Origin: Rhizobium sp. RCAM05350
GTDB lineage: Bacteria > Pseudomonadota > Alphaproteobacteria > Rhizobiales > Rhizobiaceae
Length of the DNA: 64,000 bases
Direction: 5' to 3'
Assembly (NCBI GenBank): GCA_024426085.1
Contig: CP087975.1
Coordinates: forward strand, 186,001 to 250,000
The position numbers and the translations under genes were made by a program. The notes under the pieces are model-generated. The model was not told the origin of the DNA. It did not search any database and was given only the letters and a program-made list of their open reading frames with translations. This document shows, one piece after another, positions 63,629-64,000 of this stretch (within the stretch, counting starts at the first letter, position 1; each line of letters begins with the position of its first letter).

Positions 63629-64000
63629 TGGGTTTTTCCTCCGTTCACAACTGTCTCGTACCAGGCGACCAAAAGCTTGCGCTCGTCGTCGGTCACGGCA
63701 GTCACGTTGGCCGGCGGCATCGCATGCGAGCGTCCGGCCTGCAGGTAGATTTCCCGCGCATGGTTGGCGATCTCGGCATCGGTCTCCAGCACCACCCCCT
63801 TCGGCGGCTTAATCATCCCCTCCCAGCCCGGCTCCTGTGCATGGCACATGGAACAGCGGCCAAGGATTGTGTCGCGCACCTTCGGAAAGGCTTCCGCCGT
63901 AACAAAGGGCTGCTGCGCTGCCGAGACCTGTTCCGGCACGCCGGTCAGGATTTTTGGCACAGTCGAAAGCCACATGATGACGATGAACAAAAGCACGGTG
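63625..64000 (-). CDS. puuD: PuuD-type urate hydroxylase, C-terminal cytochrome c part (5' end outside window)
   Basis: Open to the window edge. One membrane span (LLFIVIMWLSTVP) then a cytochrome c domain with heme motif CSMCH and distal Met in HAMPPAN. Urate hydroxylases of the PuuD type are a DUF989 membrane domain fused to such a cytochrome. The guaD start overlaps its stop by 4 bases (63625-63628, ATGA). Call rests on fusion pattern and neighbour. Confidence 0.8.

Overview
The window reads as the chromosome of an alpha-proteobacterium of the Rhizobiaceae (Rhizobium/Agrobacterium type). Support for this: GC-rich codon use, RIME-type intergenic palindromes (55796-55935, 62155-62290), cobalamin-riboswitch control of metE and nrdHIEF, a FrcBCA-like sugar ABC operon and a typical leucine-degradation operon. 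No tRNA, rRNA, CRISPR array or plasmid origin was recognised.

Layout. 1-508: C-terminal end of a DUF1254/DUF1214 protein. 509-3360: a gene-poor stretch with two gene remnants (a metallophosphoesterase C-terminus and a TPR C-terminus) and 1.6 kb without recognisable genes but with repeats and palindromes. 3361-9462: a Tn7-like transposition module, tnsA - small gene - tnsB - tnsC - tniQ, ending in terminators. The small gene (4276-4599) looks like a free-standing copy of the part of TnsB just before its DDE domain. No cargo was seen. 9646-12950: btuFCD vitamin B12 importer behind a cobalamin riboswitch. 13043-20052: SDR reductase, a Gly-rich SH3 envelope protein, a second DUF1254 protein and a membrane/TPR protein. 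20730-24970: nrdHIEF with a second cobalamin riboswitch and a probable NrdR box. 25327-28550: cupin and metE with a third cobalamin riboswitch. 28729-30822: Bcr/CflA efflux pump and divergent TetR regulator. 30832-38588: one long operon, ROK regulator, M20 peptidase, two sugar-binding proteins, permease, YhfX-like PLP enzyme and ATPase. 38842-41691: PhnD-like protein, fatty acid desaturase, RES-Xre toxin-antitoxin. 41769-48647: leucine catabolism (liuABCDE plus a RidA protein). 49030-52069: flavoprotein, DUF4174 protein, glycerate kinase. 52114-55626: glxR, hyi, gcl glyoxylate pathway, with a divergent IclR regulator. 57058-61493: ICMT-like protein, cNMP-binding patatin phospholipase, GH25 lysozyme, CPT-like kinase. 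62296-64000: guanine deaminase and the end of a PuuD-type urate hydroxylase.

Functional logic. Three B12 riboswitches within 16 kb tie the B12 importer to the two B12-independent isozymes (MetE, NrdEF), so B12 status sets all three. The purine genes at the right end feed the glyoxylate pathway (gcl-hyi-glxR-glycerate kinase) 10 kb away.

Caution on quality. About sixty single-base frame breaks interrupt well-conserved genes, including nrdE, nrdF, gcl and liuC. This is far too many for decay of housekeeping genes, and draft-sequence indels are the leading explanation. I annotate such genes at full length and give the break positions. At least eleven breaks have one form, a T that creates TGA directly in front of a GAN codon; this is reported separately. 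All coordinates and products come from reading the sequence; no database search was run.
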